A stretch of DNA of 64,000 nucleotides from Amycolatopsis deserti (GTDB lineage: Bacteria; Actinomycetota; Actinomycetes; Mycobacteriales; Pseudonocardiaceae). Positions 17,518-26,490 of this stretch are shown piece after piece. The stretch is from assembly GCF_014653945.1 (NCBI RefSeq), contig NZ_BNAU01000001.1, positions 1,690,181 to 1,754,180 on the forward strand. The letters run 5' to 3'. The position numbers were made by a program, and so were the translations under genes. Numbering within the stretch: the stretch's first letter is position 1; every line of letters begins with the position of its first letter. The notes below the pieces were generated by a model. The model was not told the origin of the DNA. It saw nothing but the letters and a program-made list of their open reading frames with translations, and made no database searches.

Positions 17518-19158
17518 ATGCCCCACGAGAAATCCCGGTGGCGCGTTTTCGCGTCACTCGCGGCGGTCACCGTGGCGCTCACCGCGTGCGTGCCGGTTCA
17601 GCACGTGGCGAGCACCGCCGAGCACACCGACGACTACGGCACGCCGGTCGGCGCCCAGGCCGTCCGGTCCGGGGGCGAGCTCGTGATGGGCCTGTCGTCC
17701 GAGCCGGACCGGCTCGACCCGACCACGTCCAGCTCGCTCTACACGCGGTACGTGATGAGCACGATCTGCGAGAAGCTCTACGACCTGGACTCCTCCGGAC
17801 AGGTCGTGCCGCAGCTGGCCACCGCGCTGCCGGCCCTGTCCCCGGACGGCCTGACGGTCACGATCGGAGTGCGCACCGGCGTCACCTTCGCCGACGGCAC
17901 CCCGTTCGACGCCGCCGCCGTCCGCACCAGCCTGCAGCGCCACCTGACGCTCAAGGGTTCGCAGCGGGCCAGCGAGATGGGTCCGGTGCAAAGCATCGAG
18001 GCGCCCGACGCCACGCACGTCGTGCTCACCTACAAGCGCCCGTTCGCGCCGATCACCGCCGCGCTGGCCGACCGCGCCGGGATGATCCTGTCGCCGGCCG
18101 CGCTGGCGGCCGAGGGCGCGAACTTCGGTGACCACCCGGTGTGCGTGGGGCCGTTCAAGTTCGTCCGGCGCGTGCCGCAGACCTCGATCGAGGTCGAGCG
18201 CGACCCGCTGTACTACGACGCCGCGCGGGTCCGCCTCGACCGCATCCTGTACCGGATCATGCCGGACGCCAACATCCGCGCCGCGAACCTGCGCTCCGGC
18301 GACATCCAGGTGGCCGACACGATCTCGCCGCAGGACGTCGACGCGCTGGCGAAGGACCCGGACCTCAAGGTGCTGCAATCGCCGTCGCTGGGCTACCAGG
18401 GCATCACCATCAACACCGGCAACGTCGACGGCGCCGGCACCCCGGCCAAGCCGATCGGCACGCCGATCGCGCGCGACCGCCGGGTGCGCGAGGCGTTCGC
18501 GGCGAGCATCGACCGGCAGACCCTGGTCGACACCGTCTTCAACAACTGGTTCGACGTGGCCTGCTCCCCCATCGCGCCGCAGTCGCCGTACGCGACACCG
18601 GACAGCAACGCCTGTCCCGCCTTCGACCCGGCGCGGTCGCGGCGGCTGCTGGCCGAGGCCGGCGTGCCGGTGCCCTACACCGTCACGCTGCAGGTGTCCA
18701 ACAGCCAGGACCAGCTGCGCTACGCCCAGGCGCTGCAGGCCAGCGTCGCCGAGGGCGGGTTCGACCTGAAGATCGTCCCGGTGGAGTACTCGACGCTGCT
18801 GGACGTGCAGAAGCGCGGCACGTTCGAGGTGGTGCAGCTGGGCTGGTCCGGCCGCATCGACCCGGACGCCAACACCGCGCGGTTCCTGTCGTCGGGCTCG
18901 GCGGGCAACTACGGCGGGTTCGTCTCGCCGGAACTGGACGATCTGCTCGCCAGGGCCGCCCGCACCACCGACACGGCCGCCCGCGCGCAGCTGTACGGCC
19001 AGGCCACGCGGGTGATCCAGCGGGAGAACCCGATCGTCTACACCTACCGGCTGCGCAACCTCACCGTCCACTCGGCCCGGGTGGCCGGGGTCGAGGTGTA
19101 CTCCGACGGCGTCGTCCGGCTCGGCAAGGCCGCCTTCCGCGCGGGCCAGGAGGGCTGA
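17518..19158 (+). CDS. ABC transporter substrate-binding lipoprotein, peptide/nickel (SBP_bac_5) type
   Basis: A 546-residue extracellular solute receptor. The signal peptide SLAAVTVALTAC ends in a lipobox (LTAC, Cys near residue 24), so it is a membrane-anchored lipoprotein. The body starts GGELVMGLSSEPDRLDP, typical of DppA/OppA-like receptors. ATG 17518 is 8 nt after GGAG; TTG 17512 is an alternative. First gene of a four-gene operon with two permeases and a fused ATPase, each coupled to the next. With the gamma-glutamyltransferase upstream, gamma-glutamyl peptides or glutathione are plausible ligands. Confidence 0.9.
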   Translation: MPHEKSRWRVFASLAAVTVALTACVPVQHVASTAEHTDDYGTPVGAQAVRSGGELVMGLSSEPDRLDPTTSSSLYTRYVMSTICEKLYDLDSSGQVVPQLATALPALSPDGLTVTIGVRTGVTFADGTPFDAAAVRTSLQRHLTLKGSQRASEMGPVQSIEAPDATHVVLTYKRPFAPITAALADRAGMILSPAALAAEGANFGDHPVCVGPFKFVRRVPQTSIEVERDPLYYDAARVRLDRILYRIMPDANIRAANLRSGDIQVADTISPQDVDALAKDPDLKVLQSPSLGYQGITINTGNVDGAGTPAKPIGTPIARDRRVREAFAASIDRQTLVDTVFNNWFDVACSPIAPQSPYATPDSNACPAFDPARSRRLLAEAGVPVPYTVTLQVSNSQDQLRYAQALQASVAEGGFDLKIVPVEYSTLLDVQKRGTFEVVQLGWSGRIDPDANTARFLSSGSAGNYGGFVSPELDDLLARAARTTDTAARAQLYGQATRVIQRENPIVYTYRLRNLTVHSARVAGVEVYSDGVVRLGKAAFRAGQEG

Positions 19159-19163
19159 CAACC

Positions 19164-20120
19164 ATGCTGCGTTACCTGTTCCACCGGCTCTGGCAGTCCG
19201 CGGTCACGCTGGTGCTCGCCTCGATCGTGGTGTTCGCCGGGGTGCGCGCGCTGCCCGGCGATCCGGCGCTGGCGATGGCGGGCGAGGAGGCCGACGCCGA
19301 GACGCTGGCCGCCGTGCGCGCCCAGCTCGGGCTCGACCAGCCGCTGCCGGTGCAGTACCTCAAGTTCCTGGGCAACGCGGTGACCGGCGACTTCGGCCGC
19401 TCGACCCGCACCGGCACGCCGGTGACCGAGATGATCGGCACGACCCTGCCGGTCACCGTCCAGCTCGCGGTGTACGCGATGCTGATCGCGGTGCTGGCCG
19501 GCCTGCTGCTCGGCGTGCTCGCCGCGGTGTTCCGCGGGCGCTGGCCGGAGTGGGCCGCCAACGGGTTCTCGCTGTTCGCCCTGTCGGTGCCGACGTTCTG
19601 GCTCGGCATCCTCGCGGTGGTCTACCTGTCCGTCCAACTGGGATGGTTCCCGGCGTCGGGATACGTGTCCCCACTGAAGGATCCGCTGCGCGGCGTGTAC
19701 TACCTGACGCTGCCCGCGGTGATCCTCGGCCTGTCGCACGCCGCGGTGGTGCAGCGCCAGACCCGGGCGTCGATGACCGGCACGCTGACCGCCGACTTCG
19801 TGCGCACCGCACGGGCGAAGGGGCTGGGCCGCGGCGCGGTGATCTTCCGCTACGGGCTGCGCAACAGCCTCATCGTGGTCACCACGATCGTCGGCCTGCA
19901 GCTCGGCGGGCTGATCGCCGGGGCGGTGGTCACCGAGCGGATCTTCAGCCTGCCCGGCATCGGCAAGCTCACGCTCGACTCGGTGTTCAGCCGGGACTAC
20001 CCGGTGATCCAGGCCGTGGTGCTGGTGATCACCTTCGCCTACATCGTCATCAACCTGCTGGTCGACGTCCTCTACACGGTCATCGACCCGCGGGTCCGGG
20101 TCTCCGGGAGGTCGCGTTGA
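19164..20120 (+). CDS. Peptide ABC transporter permease, DppB-like
   Basis: A 318-residue inner-membrane permease with six hydrophobic helices. It opens MLRYLFHRLWQSAVTLVLAS, typical of DppB, and carries the EAA-loop motif DFVRTARAKGLGRGAV near residue 215, where the ATPase docks. It starts 5 bp after the receptor gene and overlaps the next permease by 4 bp (TTGA). Forms a heterodimeric channel with the DppC-like partner. Confidence 0.92.
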   Translation: MLRYLFHRLWQSAVTLVLASIVVFAGVRALPGDPALAMAGEEADAETLAAVRAQLGLDQPLPVQYLKFLGNAVTGDFGRSTRTGTPVTEMIGTTLPVTVQLAVYAMLIAVLAGLLLGVLAAVFRGRWPEWAANGFSLFALSVPTFWLGILAVVYLSVQLGWFPASGYVSPLKDPLRGVYYLTLPAVILGLSHAAVVQRQTRASMTGTLTADFVRTARAKGLGRGAVIFRYGLRNSLIVVTTIVGLQLGGLIAGAVVTERIFSLPGIGKLTLDSVFSRDYPVIQAVVLVITFAYIVINLLVDVLYTVIDPRVRVSGRSR

Positions 20121-20989
20121 CCGCCATCACCGAAACACCGGTCACCGCCGGGCGGGTCCGCGGCCGGGTGTGGCGCACCCTGCTGCGCAACCCGATGGGC
20201 GTCACCGGCGGCGTGCTGCTGCTGATCGTGCTCGTCGCCGGGATCTTCGCGCCGTGGCTGGCGCCCTACGCACCGTCCGAAGTGCACTTCACGACGCCGT
20301 TCCAGCAGCCGGCCACCGTCGGGTTCGCCCTGGGCACCGACGACCTCGGACGCGACGTGCTCTCCCGCGTGCTGTACGGGACGCGGACCTCGCTCGAGGT
20401 CGGGCTGCTGTCGGTGCTGCTCGCGATCGTCGTCGGCGTCCCGCTGGGGCTGCTGGCCGGGTACTGGCGGTGGCTGGACGCGATCGTGTCCCGGCTGACC
20501 GACCTGATGCTGGCGTTCCCGTTCCTGCTGCTGGCGGTCGGGTTGGCCGCGATCAACGGCGGCGGCCTGACCAACGCGGCGATCGCGCTGGGCATCGCCA
20601 ACATCCCCACGATGATCCGCGTGGTCCGCGCGGAGACGCTGCGGCTGAAGGACAGCGACTTCGTGCTCGCCGCGCACACCATGCACGCCGGGCCGCTGCG
20701 CGTGCTCGGGCAGCACATCCTGCCCAACGCGATGTCGGCGATCATCGTGCAGGCCACGGTGATCATGCCGGCCGCGGTGCTCGGCGAGGCGATCCTGTCG
20801 TTCCTCGGGCTGGGCATCCAGCCGCCCGAGCCGAGCCTGGGCATCATGCTCTCCGACGCGCAGCAGTACCTGTTCCGCACCGTGTGGCCGGGCGTGTTCC
20901 CCGGTATCGCGCTGGCCCTGATCTGCCTGGGGTTCAACCTGTTCGGCGACGCGCTGCGCGACGCACTCGACCCGAGGAGCTCCCGATGA
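20117..20989 (+). CDS. Peptide ABC transporter permease, DppC-like
   Basis: A 290-residue permease with six hydrophobic helices. The DLGRDVLSRVLYGTRTSL segment near residue 75 and the EAA loop (DFVLAAHTMHAGPLRVL, near residue 180) identify the DppC family. The start is a TTG overlapping the previous stop (TTGA), placed 4-5 nt after GGGAGGT, which decides the start despite the rare codon. The next gene begins in an ATGA overlap, so the channel and ATPase are made together. Confidence 0.92.
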   Translation: MTAITETPVTAGRVRGRVWRTLLRNPMGVTGGVLLLIVLVAGIFAPWLAPYAPSEVHFTTPFQQPATVGFALGTDDLGRDVLSRVLYGTRTSLEVGLLSVLLAIVVGVPLGLLAGYWRWLDAIVSRLTDLMLAFPFLLLAVGLAAINGGGLTNAAIALGIANIPTMIRVVRAETLRLKDSDFVLAAHTMHAGPLRVLGQHILPNAMSAIIVQATVIMPAAVLGEAILSFLGLGIQPPEPSLGIMLSDAQQYLFRTVWPGVFPGIALALICLGFNLFGDALRDALDPRSSR

Positions 20990-22569
20990 CCGAACCGTTG
21001 CTGCGGGTCGAGGACCTGCGCGTGTCCTTCGGTGACACCGAGGTCGTGCACGGCGCGGACCTGACGATCATGCCCGGCGAGCGGGTCGCCGTGGTGGGCG
21101 AGTCCGGGTCCGGCAAGTCGACGACGGCGCACGCGGTGCTGGGCCTGCTGCCCGGGTCCGGCCGGGTGACCGGCGGGCGGATCGTGGTGCGCGGCGAGGA
21201 CGTCACGCACGCCGGCGAGAAACGGATGCGGCGGCTGCGCGGCCGGGAAATCGGCCTGGTGCCGCAGGATCCGATGACGAACCTGAACCCGGTCGCGCGC
21301 GTGGGCAGGCAGGTCGCGGAGACGCTGGTGACGCACGGGCTGGCGAACCGGCGTGAGGCGATGGCGCGGGCGGTGGAGATCCTCGGCGAGGCCGGACTGC
21401 CCGATCCGGCGCGGCGCGCGCGGCAGTACCCGCACGAGTTCTCCGGCGGCATGCGGCAGCGGGTGCTGATCGCGATCGGCCTGGCGTGCCGGCCGGACCT
21501 GCTGATCGCCGACGAGCCGACGTCGGCGCTGGACGTCACGGTGCAGCGGCAGATCCTGGACCACCTGGACGGGCTGACGCGCGAGCTGGGCACGGCGATG
21601 CTGCTGGTCACGCACGACCTGGGGCTGGCCGCGGACCGGGCGGACCGGGTGGTGGTGATGTCGCGGGGCCGGGTCGTGGAGTCCGGCCCCGCGCGGCGGG
21701 TGCTGACGGCGCCCGAGCACGAGTACACGCGGCGGCTGATCGCGGCCGCGCCGTCGCTGAAGGAACCGCTCCCGGTGGCGGCGGCCGCCGCGCCGGTGCT
21801 CGAGGTGTCCGGCGTGTCGAAGGAGTACCGGATCCGCGGCGGCGGGGGCGTGTTCAAGGCGGTGGACGACGTGTCGTTCACGGTCGAGCGGGGCCGCACG
21901 ACGGCGATCGTCGGCGAGTCGGGTTCCGGCAAGACGACGACGGCGCGGATGGTGCTCGGGCTGGTCCCGGTGACCGCGGGCACGATCCGGCTGGACGGGG
22001 AGGACGTGCTGGGGCTGCGCGGGGCGCGGCTGAAGGCGGCGCGCCGGGCGATGCAGCCGGTGTTCCAGGACCCGTACGCCTCGCTCGACCCGCTGATGCC
22101 GGTGGAGCGGCTGATCAGCGAGCCGTTGCGGATCTTCCGGATCGGCGATCGCGACAGCCGCGCCGCGCGGGTGCGGGAGCTGCTGGACCAGGTGGCCCTG
22201 CCGTCGTCGGTGGCGCACCGCTACCCGAACGAGCTGTCCGGCGGCCAGCGGCAACGGGTGGCGATCGCGCGGGCACTGGCGCTGGACCCGAGGCTGGTGG
22301 TGTGCGACGAGGCGGTGTCCGCGCTGGACGTGCTGGTGCAGGACCAGATCCTCACCCTGCTGCGCCGGTTGCAGGACGAGCTGGGGCTCAGTTACCTGTT
22401 CATCTCGCACGACCTGGCCGTGGTGAAGGCCATCGCGCACGAGGTGGTGGTGATGCGCGCCGGACGGGCGGTGGAGCAGGGCCCGGTGGCGAAGGTGCTC
22501 TCCGCCCCGGAGGAGGCCTACACGCAGGCCCTGCTGGAAGCGATCCCGGGAGCGGGCGTGTTCGCCTGA
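20986..22569 (+). CDS. Peptide ABC transporter ATP-binding protein, DppD-DppF fusion
   Basis: A 527-residue protein with two complete nucleotide-binding domains in one chain. Domain 1 (residues ~1-255) has Walker A GESGSGKSTT, signature SGGMRQR and Walker B LLIADEP; domain 2 (residues ~265-527) has GESGSGKTTT, SGGQRQR and LVVCDEA. In many bacteria these are separate genes (dppD and dppF). The Walker B of the second domain ends DEAVSALD rather than DEPTSALD. It powers the import of peptides through the two upstream permeases. Last gene of the operon. Confidence 0.93.
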   Translation: MTEPLLRVEDLRVSFGDTEVVHGADLTIMPGERVAVVGESGSGKSTTAHAVLGLLPGSGRVTGGRIVVRGEDVTHAGEKRMRRLRGREIGLVPQDPMTNLNPVARVGRQVAETLVTHGLANRREAMARAVEILGEAGLPDPARRARQYPHEFSGGMRQRVLIAIGLACRPDLLIADEPTSALDVTVQRQILDHLDGLTRELGTAMLLVTHDLGLAADRADRVVVMSRGRVVESGPARRVLTAPEHEYTRRLIAAAPSLKEPLPVAAAAAPVLEVSGVSKEYRIRGGGGVFKAVDDVSFTVERGRTTAIVGESGSGKTTTARMVLGLVPVTAGTIRLDGEDVLGLRGARLKAARRAMQPVFQDPYASLDPLMPVERLISEPLRIFRIGDRDSRAARVRELLDQVALPSSVAHRYPNELSGGQRQRVAIARALALDPRLVVCDEAVSALDVLVQDQILTLLRRLQDELGLSYLFISHDLAVVKAIAHEVVVMRAGRAVEQGPVAKVLSAPEEAYTQALLEAIPGAGVFA

Positions 22570-22594
22570 CCCCTGCGGCGGCGGGGGCGCCGTT

Positions 22595-22936
22595 TCAGAC
22601 CTGGTAGCTCAGGTCGGCCGCGGTGAGCCGGGCCGGGCGCAGGCGCAGCCAGACCGTGCCGCGCTCGGCCGGGTCGTCGCGGAGGTAGTCGCGGAACCGG
22701 CGGTCCCAGCGGGTCTCGTCCGGACCGAGGTAACGGCTTGGTTTGCGCCACCCCCGGTCCGCGTCGAAGGGCAGCACTTCCGCCTCCCCACGCGCGAGGA
22801 CCTGCCGAACCAATCCGGTCGTCGTGTCGCAGGTGTCCACTGTGATGGCGACGGCGGGATCGTCCCGAATGTGGTCGAGCAGCTTCGCCCACGGCCCGGT
22901 GAGGATCCAGAAGGCGCGGTCCTCCACCGGTGTCAC
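22595..22936 (-). pseudogene. N-terminally truncated pyridoxamine-5'-phosphate-oxidase family protein
   Basis: The 113 residues from GTG (VTPVEDRAFWILTGPWAKLL) match the central and C-terminal part of PNPOx-like proteins (DDPAVAITVDTCD, RYLGPDETRWD), but the first ~35-40 residues, which form strands of the barrel, are missing. Even the VTPVW junction looks shortened. Only 22 bp separate it from the upstream ROK stop, so no N-terminal extension fits. It may be a degraded gene or a minimal domain. It is the last frame of the sugar-importer gene cluster and convergent to the peptide ABC operon. Confidence 0.55.
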
Positions 22937-22958
22937 TCCATCTCCGCGCTACCGCGTC

Positions 22959-24134
22959 TCACCCGTCCGCGAGCACCGTCTCGAAGGCCAGCTCCGCGGC
23001 GCCCAGCAGCTTCGCGTCCGTGCCCAGCGCCGACGTCGCCACGCGGGTGCCGGCCAGGGCGCGGCTCACCAGGCTCCGCTCGCGCACCGTCCGCTCCACG
23101 TGCTCGACCAGCACCGGCGGCAGCGCCGTGAACACGTCGCCCAGCACGACCAGCTGCGGGCACAGCAGGTTGACCACGTTGCCGAGCCCCAGCGCGAGCC
23201 AGTCGGTGAACTCGGCCAGCTTGTCCAGCGCCGCACCGTTCGCCGAGAGCAGCCGCAGCTCGTGCACGATCGCGCCGACCGGGCTGTCCTCGTCCAGCCC
23301 CAGCGCCCGCGCCAGCGCCCGCTCCCCCACCTCGGTCTCCCAGCAGCCGTTCGAGCCGCAGTAACACTGCCGCCCCTGCGGCCGCACGACCATGTGCCCG
23401 ACCTCGCCCACGTGGTGCCCGCCGGCGCCACGCATCGACACGCCGTTGGAGATCACGCCACCACCGACGCCGACCTCCGCGCTGATGTAGACCAGGTCGT
23501 CGAACCCGCGCGCCACGCCCCGCAGGTGCTCGGCCAGCGCGCCCAACTCGGCGTCGTTGCCCATGTGCACCGGCAGCTGCAGCGCCCGCGACAGCCACGC
23601 CCCGAGCGGGATGTCCGTCCAGTGCAGGTTCGGCGCCTCGTGCACGAACCCGTCGGCGTGCCGCACCACCCCGGGCACCGACACCCCGGCCGCGACCGGC
23701 TGGACGCCCAGCTCGTCGATCAGCGGACCGGCCGTGTCGACGATCTTGGTGAACACCTCGCGCGGGTCGTTGGTGGTGGAGCGGATGTTCCACCCGCCCC
23801 GCCCGAGGATCTCCCCGCCGATGCCGACCAGCGCCATCCCGGCCCGCTCGACCCGGATGTCGATCGCCAGCACCACCGCGGCCTGCGGCTGCGGCAGCAC
23901 CAACAGGGACGGGCGGCCGGCCCCGCTGCGCTGGGCCGGCACCCGTTCCTCGACGAGCCCGTCCTCGGCCAGCCCGTCCACCAGCGCCTTGATCGTGCTG
24001 CGGTTGAGCCCGAGGTCGGTGGCGAGACTGGCCCGTGTGGACGGACCATGGACGTGCAGCCGGCGCAACAGGGCGGCCCTGTTGTGCCGGCGCACGTCGT
24101 CCGGGCGCGTGCCCGCGGTCGGTGTGGTCGTCAC
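22959..24134 (-). CDS. ROK-family transcriptional repressor
   Basis: A 391-residue ROK (NagC/XylR-type) regulator. Residues ~15-75 form a winged helix (GPSTRASLATDLGLNRSTIKALV), followed by a sugar-kinase-like domain with the zinc motif CYCGSNGCWE and the phosphate-loop-like GVSVPGVV. GTG start. It lies directly behind the sugar permease gene in the same direction, so it is probably expressed with the importer and represses it through the two palindromes upstream of the receptor gene, relieved by the imported sugar. Catalytic kinase activity is not expected for this subgroup. Confidence 0.9.
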   Translation of the reverse strand: MTTTPTAGTRPDDVRRHNRAALLRRLHVHGPSTRASLATDLGLNRSTIKALVDGLAEDGLVEERVPAQRSGAGRPSLLVLPQPQAAVVLAIDIRVERAGMALVGIGGEILGRGGWNIRSTTNDPREVFTKIVDTAGPLIDELGVQPVAAGVSVPGVVRHADGFVHEAPNLHWTDIPLGAWLSRALQLPVHMGNDAELGALAEHLRGVARGFDDLVYISAEVGVGGGVISNGVSMRGAGGHHVGEVGHMVVRPQGRQCYCGSNGCWETEVGERALARALGLDEDSPVGAIVHELRLLSANGAALDKLAEFTDWLALGLGNVVNLLCPQLVVLGDVFTALPPVLVEHVERTVRERSLVSRALAGTRVATSALGTDAKLLGAAELAFETVLADG

Positions 24135-24179
24135 CTGCGCTTCCCTGCTGGCCGGCTGTCGGCGGTCCTCACCCGTGCC

Positions 24180-25610
24180 TCAGCGCGCCACCGCGGCACG
24201 CTTGCGGGACAGCGCGTCGACGGCTGCCGCCACCAGTAGGACCAGGCAGGTGATGATGTTAACCGTTGCCGCCTGGAATCCGAGCAGGCCGAGGCCGTTC
24301 TGGACGGTCGCCAGCACGAGACCACCGATCACCGCGTCGCGCAGCCGCCCCCGGCCGCCGAACAGTGACGTGCCACCGATCACCGCCGCGCCGACGGCGA
24401 ACAGCAGAGTGTTGCCGCCACCGGAGTTGCCGTCCACGGCACCGACCTTGGAGCTGTAGACGATCCCACCGATCGCGGCCACCGCCGAACAGATCAGGAA
24501 CACGCTCATCCGGATCTTGTCGACCTTGATGCCGGCGCGCCGCGCGGCCTCCTTGTTGCCGCCGACCGCGTAGATGTGCCGCCCGTAGCGGGTGCGATCC
24601 AGCACGAACGTGCCGGCCACCAGCAGCACCAGCACGATCGGCACGACGTAGGGCACGCCGGCGATCGTGGTCAGGTTCGGGTTGGGCGAGCGGTTGGTGT
24701 TGAGCAGGTAGGTCGCGACCGCGCCGATCACCAGCACCGCGGCGGCCTTGACCACCACGATCGTCGTCGGCTGCGCCACCAGCCCGCGCCGCAACCGTCC
24801 GAAGTGGCGGGTCAGGACCACCGCGGCGTACCCGCCGGCGGCGACGACGAACATGATCCAGCCGCCCAGGATGGACAGGTTGCCGTTGGCCACCTGGTAG
24901 AGCACGTCGCTCTGCCGGATGGAGATCGTGCCGCCCTCGCCGACCAGCTGCAGCAGCAGGCCGTACCAGCCGATGAACAGCGCCAGGGTCACCACGAACG
25001 ACGGGATGCCGATCTTCGCGACGATGGTGCCGGTCAGCGCGCCGATCACGACGCCGACGCAGATCGCCAGCACGATCTCGATCCACGGGTTGGCCGCGAA
25101 CCCGGCGAGCATGAACACCGGCACGACGAGCGCGAGCACCGCGCCGATCCAGACGCGCATCCACACGCACAGCGCGGCCGCCACGATCGACCCGACGATG
25201 AACCCGTAGAACACCGTGCTGCCGAAGTTGCCGAGCAGGTTGCCGTTCTGCGTGAAGTGCAGCGCCATCACCGACGCGGCGAGTCCGGACGCGGTGCCCG
25301 CGGACAGGTCGATCTCGCCGAGCAGCAGCACCGGCACGATGCCCATCGCGATGATGGTCTGCCCGGCGCCCTGCGCGAACAGGTTCGCGATGTTGTTCAG
25401 CGACAGGAAGGTGTCGGACAGCCCGGTGAACACCAGCACCAGCACGAGCAGGCCGAGCAGTGCCGGCAGGGCGCCCAGTTCGCCGCCGCGCAGCCGCCCG
25501 AAGTAGTCACCGATCGCCTCGCGGGTGGACCGCGAGGTGGTGTCGATGCCGAAGTCCGAGATCGCCGCCGGGGGCTGGCCCGAGCCGGCCTTGGTGGGGG
25601 TTTCAGTCAT
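24180..25610 (-). CDS. Sugar ABC transporter permease, XylH/RbsC-like
   Basis: A 476-residue permease of the CUT2 class, larger than RbsC (~320 residues) and like XylH in having about 12 or more hydrophobic segments. Motifs GGTSLFGGRGRLRDAVIGG near residue 420 and AVGGNKEAARRAGIKVDKIR near residue 360 are family markers. ATG 25610 is 14 bp after the ATPase stop. Works with the adjacent ATPase and receptor to import a monosaccharide, most likely a pentose such as xylose. Confidence 0.9.
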   Translation of the reverse strand: MTETPTKAGSGQPPAAISDFGIDTTSRSTREAIGDYFGRLRGGELGALPALLGLLVLVLVFTGLSDTFLSLNNIANLFAQGAGQTIIAMGIVPVLLLGEIDLSAGTASGLAASVMALHFTQNGNLLGNFGSTVFYGFIVGSIVAAALCVWMRVWIGAVLALVVPVFMLAGFAANPWIEIVLAICVGVVIGALTGTIVAKIGIPSFVVTLALFIGWYGLLLQLVGEGGTISIRQSDVLYQVANGNLSILGGWIMFVVAAGGYAAVVLTRHFGRLRRGLVAQPTTIVVVKAAAVLVIGAVATYLLNTNRSPNPNLTTIAGVPYVVPIVLVLLVAGTFVLDRTRYGRHIYAVGGNKEAARRAGIKVDKIRMSVFLICSAVAAIGGIVYSSKVGAVDGNSGGGNTLLFAVGAAVIGGTSLFGGRGRLRDAVIGGLVLATVQNGLGLLGFQAATVNIITCLVLLVAAAVDALSRKRAAVAR

Positions 25611-25624
25611 GGCCACTTCTTTCC

Positions 25625-26398
25625 TCACACGGCCGCGGTCTCGGGGCGGGCCAGGCCGAGGTCGCCGGACCGGCCCGCGGTGATCAGTTCGACGACCTGG
25701 CTGTTCGTGACGTCCTTGGTGGCGACGTCGGCGGCGAGCCGGCCGAGGTAGAGGGTGGCGATCCGGTCGGCCACCTCGAACACGTCGTTCATGTTGTGGC
25801 TGATCAGCACCACGCCCAGGCCCTGCTCGGCCAAGCGCCGGACCAGGTCGAGCACCTGCCGGGTCTGCGCGACGCCGAGCGCGGCGGTCGGCTCGTCGAG
25901 CAGCACGACCTTGCTGTTCCACAGCACGGCCTTGGCGATCGCGACGGTCTGCCGCTGCCCGCCGGACAACGACGACACCGGGGTGCGGACGGATTTCACC
26001 GTGCGCACCGACAGCGACGCCAGTGTCTTGCGCGCGGCCAGCTCCATCGACGCCTCGTCGAGCAGGCCGCGCTGGTTGCGCTCGCGGCCGAGGAACATGT
26101 TCTGGACGATGTCGAGGTTGTCGCACAGCGCGAGGTCCTGGTAGACGACCTCGATGCCGAGCGCGGCGGCGTCGCGCGGGTTGTGGATGTGGACCGGCTC
26201 GCCTTCGAAGACGATCTCGCCGCTGTCGATCGGGTGGATGCCGGCGATGCACTTGACGAGCGTGGACTTCCCGGCGCCGTTGTCGCCGACCAGCGCGGTG
26301 ACCTCCCCCGCGCGCACCTGGAAGTCCACGTCGTGCAGGACGTGCACCGGCCCGAAGCTCTTGTTGACGCCTCGCAGCGCGAGGACGGGCTCGTTCAT
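25625..26398 (-). CDS. Sugar ABC transporter ATP-binding protein (single domain)
   Basis: A 257-residue ATPase with Walker A GDNGAGKSTL, signature SSLSGGQRQ and Walker B VVLLDEPTAAL. It is half the length of RbsA/XylG (about 500 residues with two domains), as in the FrcA-type single-domain ATPases of CUT2 importers. It would act as a homodimer. Separated from the receptor gene by 92 bp that hold a strong hairpin, and from the permease by 14 bp. Confidence 0.9.
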   Translation of the reverse strand: MNEPVLALRGVNKSFGPVHVLHDVDFQVRAGEVTALVGDNGAGKSTLVKCIAGIHPIDSGEIVFEGEPVHIHNPRDAAALGIEVVYQDLALCDNLDIVQNMFLGRERNQRGLLDEASMELAARKTLASLSVRTVKSVRTPVSSLSGGQRQTVAIAKAVLWNSKVVLLDEPTAALGVAQTRQVLDLVRRLAEQGLGVVLISHNMNDVFEVADRIATLYLGRLAADVATKDVTNSQVVELITAGRSGDLGLARPETAAV

Positions 26399-26436
26399 GG
26401 AAGAACCTCCGCTATCAGTGGCGTGACGCGCGTGGA

Positions 26437-26474
26437 GGGGACGCGCGGCCCGGGTCACCGGTCCGCGCGTCCCC
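26437..26474 (-). promoter_or_regulatory. Intra-operon hairpin between receptor and ATPase genes
   Basis: A perfect 12-bp stem (GGGGACGCGCGG / CCGCGCGTCCCC) with a 14-nt loop, in the gap after the receptor gene and before the ATPase gene. No T-run follows in the direction of transcription. Such elements commonly cause partial termination or protect the upstream receptor mRNA, so that more receptor than ATPase is made. Role is inferred. Confidence 0.55.
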
Positions 26475-26490
26475 AGCTCGATGCGCGCCG

